From CAZUZS01 sp964624795 (GTDB taxonomy: Bacteria; Calditrichota; Calditrichia; RBG-13-44-9), in contig CAZUZS010000001.1 of assembly GCA_964624795.1 (NCBI GenBank), positions 62,001-126,000 of the forward strand: a DNA stretch of 64,000 nt, in the 5' to 3' direction. Every line of letters starts with the position of its first letter. The first letter of the stretch is position 1. The notes beneath the pieces were generated by a model. It did not search any database. It had not been told where the DNA came from and was given only the letters and a program-made list of their open reading frames with translations. Of this stretch, positions 61,593-64,000 are shown piece after piece. The position numbers and the translations under genes are program-made.

Positions 61593-64000
61593 TTAGAAAT
61601 CGAGTCCCAGTGAAATATAGTGAATCGGATACCCGGAGTGTTTCAAATCGTAAGGCCACGCCAGATCGTATTTCAGCAAAAAGCCAAGGAAGTAAACGCG
61701 GGCACCAACGCCATAGCCGCTGACCAGATCCTGAAACACAGTCTGCCCGGCCGCGTTTTTGTGGATGCCACGGAAATTGGAAACATCCCACCAGTCGCCA
61801 GTATTGTACCAGGCACTTCCGATATCAAAGAATGCCGCTCCACGAATGTTAAAGAGCGTCAGCGGGGGAAAACCGAGTTTTAAGTATTCGATGAGCGGGA
61901 ATCGGAATTCGGAATTGATCAGGAAAAAGCGATCGCCGATACTGTTATAATAAAAAGCGCCGCGCAACGGGGTAATAAACTCCGAGAAGAACACATCGTC
62001 AATCCGCCGGACAATCGGCCGATTATCTGCGGTCGCAAATTTCCGGTTTATCCAATTCTCGGTTCCGCCCAGGAAGAATTGCTGCGAATTCTTGCCAAAG
62101 CTGGCGCCGGCTGTGGCACGGAATCCCAATTGATATTGCGGGCTCAGCATAAAATATTTACGATAATCGAACTGAAGCGTCTTAAAATCGCGGCTGGTGT
62201 CGCTGTACTTCGGACTGAATCTGGCGGTGATGCTGTAACGTGAGCCATTGACGGGCGCCAAAACACCCCATTGAAATCCCCACAAAACATTGTCATGAAT
62301 ATAGCTTATTTCCGGCAGCACCGTGCTCACTTTCTCAGTGGGAACACCAATGTCGAGATACTCCAGGTAAACATTGTACCACAGAAGACTTAAATCCATC
62401 CGGTTAAAACGGCTGAAGGGGTAGGAGGCGCTGGTTACCGCCCCGAAATTTCGATAACGGATGAATCCATAGTTCAAATCCTGGAACAGATAAACCAGGT
62501 GATAGCCGCCGAATCCGAGATTCACACGATGCTTAAGGTTGTAGTACATCAGCATAAAATCACTATTCCGCAAATCGGCCCACAGATTGGTATTCAGCAT
62601 TATTTGGTGGTCGCCAAGCAGATCGCTAAAAGCAAAGGAGGTGTATCCCTGAAGACCGAAAAATGTATTGTATCCGGCAGCGCCGGTTACAAAATCGGGA
62701 GAAAACTTCAATTTGTATTTATGCGACTTATATTCGCCGTTATCGTCTTTGAGCTTTTCCTCCGGAATCTCAATGGAGCGCGGATTCCTGTTTTCATTCC
62801 GATTATGGTATTTTCCGAAAACGTAGCGGCTGTAATCGGCAGGTTGCTCTCCTACCAGTTCCTCGGTTTTTGCGTCGGCCATTTTGGGGGAATGGCTTTT
62901 GGCGGCATCCGGTTTCCAGTTCCTTGAATAAACAGGAACAACGCCGCTTCGCATCTGGTCCGCATAACCTGTGTTTTTCAAGGTAAGCGACTTCAGCTCC
63001 AGCGGGGTGTTGATCAGATAAACATCGAATCCGCCCTTGTAGAAAGAAGAATAAACGAGCTTATTCGCATTCTTGTCCCAGCCAATCTGGTATATCCCTG
63101 AAATAATATTGGTCACCGGATAGTACTCGCCTGTCTCAAGATCCTGGATATATAAGTTCGATATGCCATTCTGCTCAGAAGTAAATGCTATTTTCTTACC
63201 ATCCGGGGAAAAGATCGGCGACGCTTCGTTCCATGGGGTATTGGTTCGGCGCACAATTTCGCCGGTTTCCAGATTAATGGTATAAATATTATTGTATTCA
63301 TAATCATAGGAATTCATGTCGAAATCGGCAGGAATATCCTTGGCATTGAGAAAATCGCCCCGCTCGGAAACAAACGCAAGATACCGTCCATCGGGTGACC
63401 AGGACGGTTGGTCATCAGTGAAATAATCGTCGGTAACGTTCTTCACTTCGCCGGTTTTTATCTCATAAATAAAGATGTCGCTCTTTCCATTCCGGTTACC
63501 CACAAATGCGATCCTGCTCCCATCCGGCGACCAGGCTGTCGTAAAAGCGCCGTCCATTTTCATCAAATGTTTTTCAATACTACCGTTATCCACATTTACA
63601 ATGTAGATGGCATCCCACGGCCCGCTCTTAGCGGCGAAGGCCAGTTTTTTGCCATCCGGCGAAAAACTCATGCCGGGTCGCAGGAAATGCAGCTCCTCGA
63701 AGCTTTCAGATCGCTGTCCTTTGACGAGGACCTTCAACTCTTTTCCATCGATGGCGGACATCAGGTAAATGTTCTGATAACCGGCGCGGTCGGAGATGTA
63801 GGCAATTTTATCGCCCTGCGGCGTGATGGTCGGGCTTACGTTGAGAAAATTGTTCTGTTTTTGATGATCCGTCAACTGTTTGCTGAACTCCTTCGGGACC
63901 AGGCGATCCGCCACTTCCGGCCAGTACTGCTTCTTCAGGTAGCGATGCCAGCGCTCGGTGAACTCTTCGTAATCCAGCCCAACCGCGGATTTCATTACCT
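61593..64000 (-). CDS. PD40 propeller fused to outer-membrane beta-barrel, N-terminus cut by window edge
   Basis: About 800 residues are inside the window and the frame continues past the right edge; the ATG at 63995 has no proper ribosome binding site and the first residues (YEEFTERWHRYLKKQYWPEV) look internal. A TolB-like PD40 propeller follows, with SPDGKKLAF-type repeats (SPDGSRIAF, SPDGRYLAF, SPDGKKIAF) over about residues 50-340. After a charged linker the last 370 residues are rich in alternating aromatic strands and resemble the BamA/surface-antigen beta-barrel, ending in SLGLDF. In related genomes the missing N-terminus is often a peptidase-MA-like zincin; this is inference. It is likely an outer-membrane protein. 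Confidence 0.8.
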   Translation of the reverse strand, partial: VMKSAVGLDYEEFTERWHRYLKKQYWPEVADRLVPKEFSKQLTDHQKQNNFLNVSPTITPQGDKIAYISDRAGYQNIYLMSAIDGKELKVLVKGQRSESFEELHFLRPGMSFSPDGKKLAFAAKSGPWDAIYIVNVDNGSIEKHLMKMDGAFTTAWSPDGSRIAFVGNRNGKSDIFIYEIKTGEVKNVTDDYFTDDQPSWSPDGRYLAFVSERGDFLNAKDIPADFDMNSYDYEYNNIYTINLETGEIVRRTNTPWNEASPIFSPDGKKIAFTSEQNGISNLYIQDLETGEYYPVTNIISGIYQIGWDKNANKLVYSSFYKGGFDVYLINTPLELKSLTLKNTGYADQMRSGVVPVYSRNWKPDAAKSHSPKMADAKTEELVGEQPADYSRYVFGKYHNRNENRNPRSIEIPEEKLKDDNGEYKSHKYKLKFSPDFVTGAAGYNTFFGLQGYTSFAFSDLLGDHQIMLNTNLWADLRNSDFMLMYYNLKHRVNLGFGGYHLVYLFQDLNYGFIRYRNFGAVTSASYPFSRFNRMDLSLLWYNVYLEYLDIGVPTEKVSTVLPEISYIHDNVLWGFQWGVLAPVNGSRYSITARFSPKYSDTSRDFKTLQFDYRKYFMLSPQYQLGFRATAGASFGKNSQQFFLGGTENWINRKFATADNRPIVRRIDDVFFSEFITPLRGAFYYNSIGDRFFLINSEFRFPLIEYLKLGFPPLTLFNIRGAAFFDIGSAWYNTGDWWDVSNFRGIHKNAAGQTVFQDLVSGYGVGARVYFLGFLLKYDLAWPYDLKHSGYPIHYISLGLDF

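Noticed and set aside
1..64000. CRISPR array, prophage or insertion sequence
   Set aside because: No regularly spaced direct repeats, integrase, transposase or phage structural genes were found on either strand.

Overview
The window reads as part of a chromosome of a free-living, Gram-negative (diderm) bacterium of moderate GC content. The outer-membrane and lipoprotein machinery (BamD, Lnt, TolC, an RND pump, an outer-membrane beta-barrel fused to a PD40 propeller) shows the double membrane. The GWxTD-domain protein, split glycine decarboxylase, single-domain methylmalonyl-CoA mutase chain and DUF4388 response regulator together resemble the FCB superphylum, most like Calditrichota/KSB1-type lineages. 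That placement is an inference from gene content, not from a marker tree. No phage, plasmid, IS element or CRISPR array is visible.

From 1 to about 20 kb nearly every gene is on the minus strand. Reading in the direction of transcription: mutS, a GWxTD protein and HU (with its own promoter and terminator); ruvX and a Gfo/Idh oxidoreductase; an envelope block (lnt, an unknown membrane protein, bamD) with nadD; biotin carboxylase genes accB and accC; then a glycine cleavage block gcvH-gcvPA-gcvPB. Two response regulators are interleaved with the gcvP genes. A secreted transglutaminase-like propeller protein and the start of a saccharopine-dehydrogenase-like gene follow. Several neighbours overlap or lie within 30 bases of each other, so much of this is probably co-transcribed.

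From 20 to 34 kb a plus-strand TolC/adaptor/RND efflux operon is flanked by two palindromic repeat-like elements. It is followed on the minus strand by a large hybrid histidine kinase coupled to a stand-alone NFACT-R protein, birA-coaX (biotin ligase and pantothenate kinase), a methylmalonyl-CoA mutase chain and a tRNA-Arg(ACG). BirA would biotinylate the AccB encoded upstream.

From 34 to 44 kb: a GH1 beta-glycosidase; a lipid glycosyltransferase, a 56-residue membrane protein and a metallophosphoesterase in a row; a nitroreductase; a membrane zinc peptidase; an HtrA protease; and a minus-strand pair of unrecognised genes. The larger of that pair (527 residues) may have a TULIP/P47-like body and ends in a His/Cys metal-binding motif. 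It is the best candidate here for something undescribed.

From 44 to 64 kb: gap, pgk and tpiA with separate terminators; a flavin reductase-like protein; a purine-salvage pair (5'-deoxyadenosine/SAH-type deaminase and adenosine deaminase) around a TPR lipoprotein; a GCS2 ligase; LemA; an AMMECR1/MEMO pair without an adjacent radical SAM gene; a rubrerythrin-like protein; RNase Y; an NHL propeller; RadA; and a truncated PD40/beta-barrel gene at the right edge.
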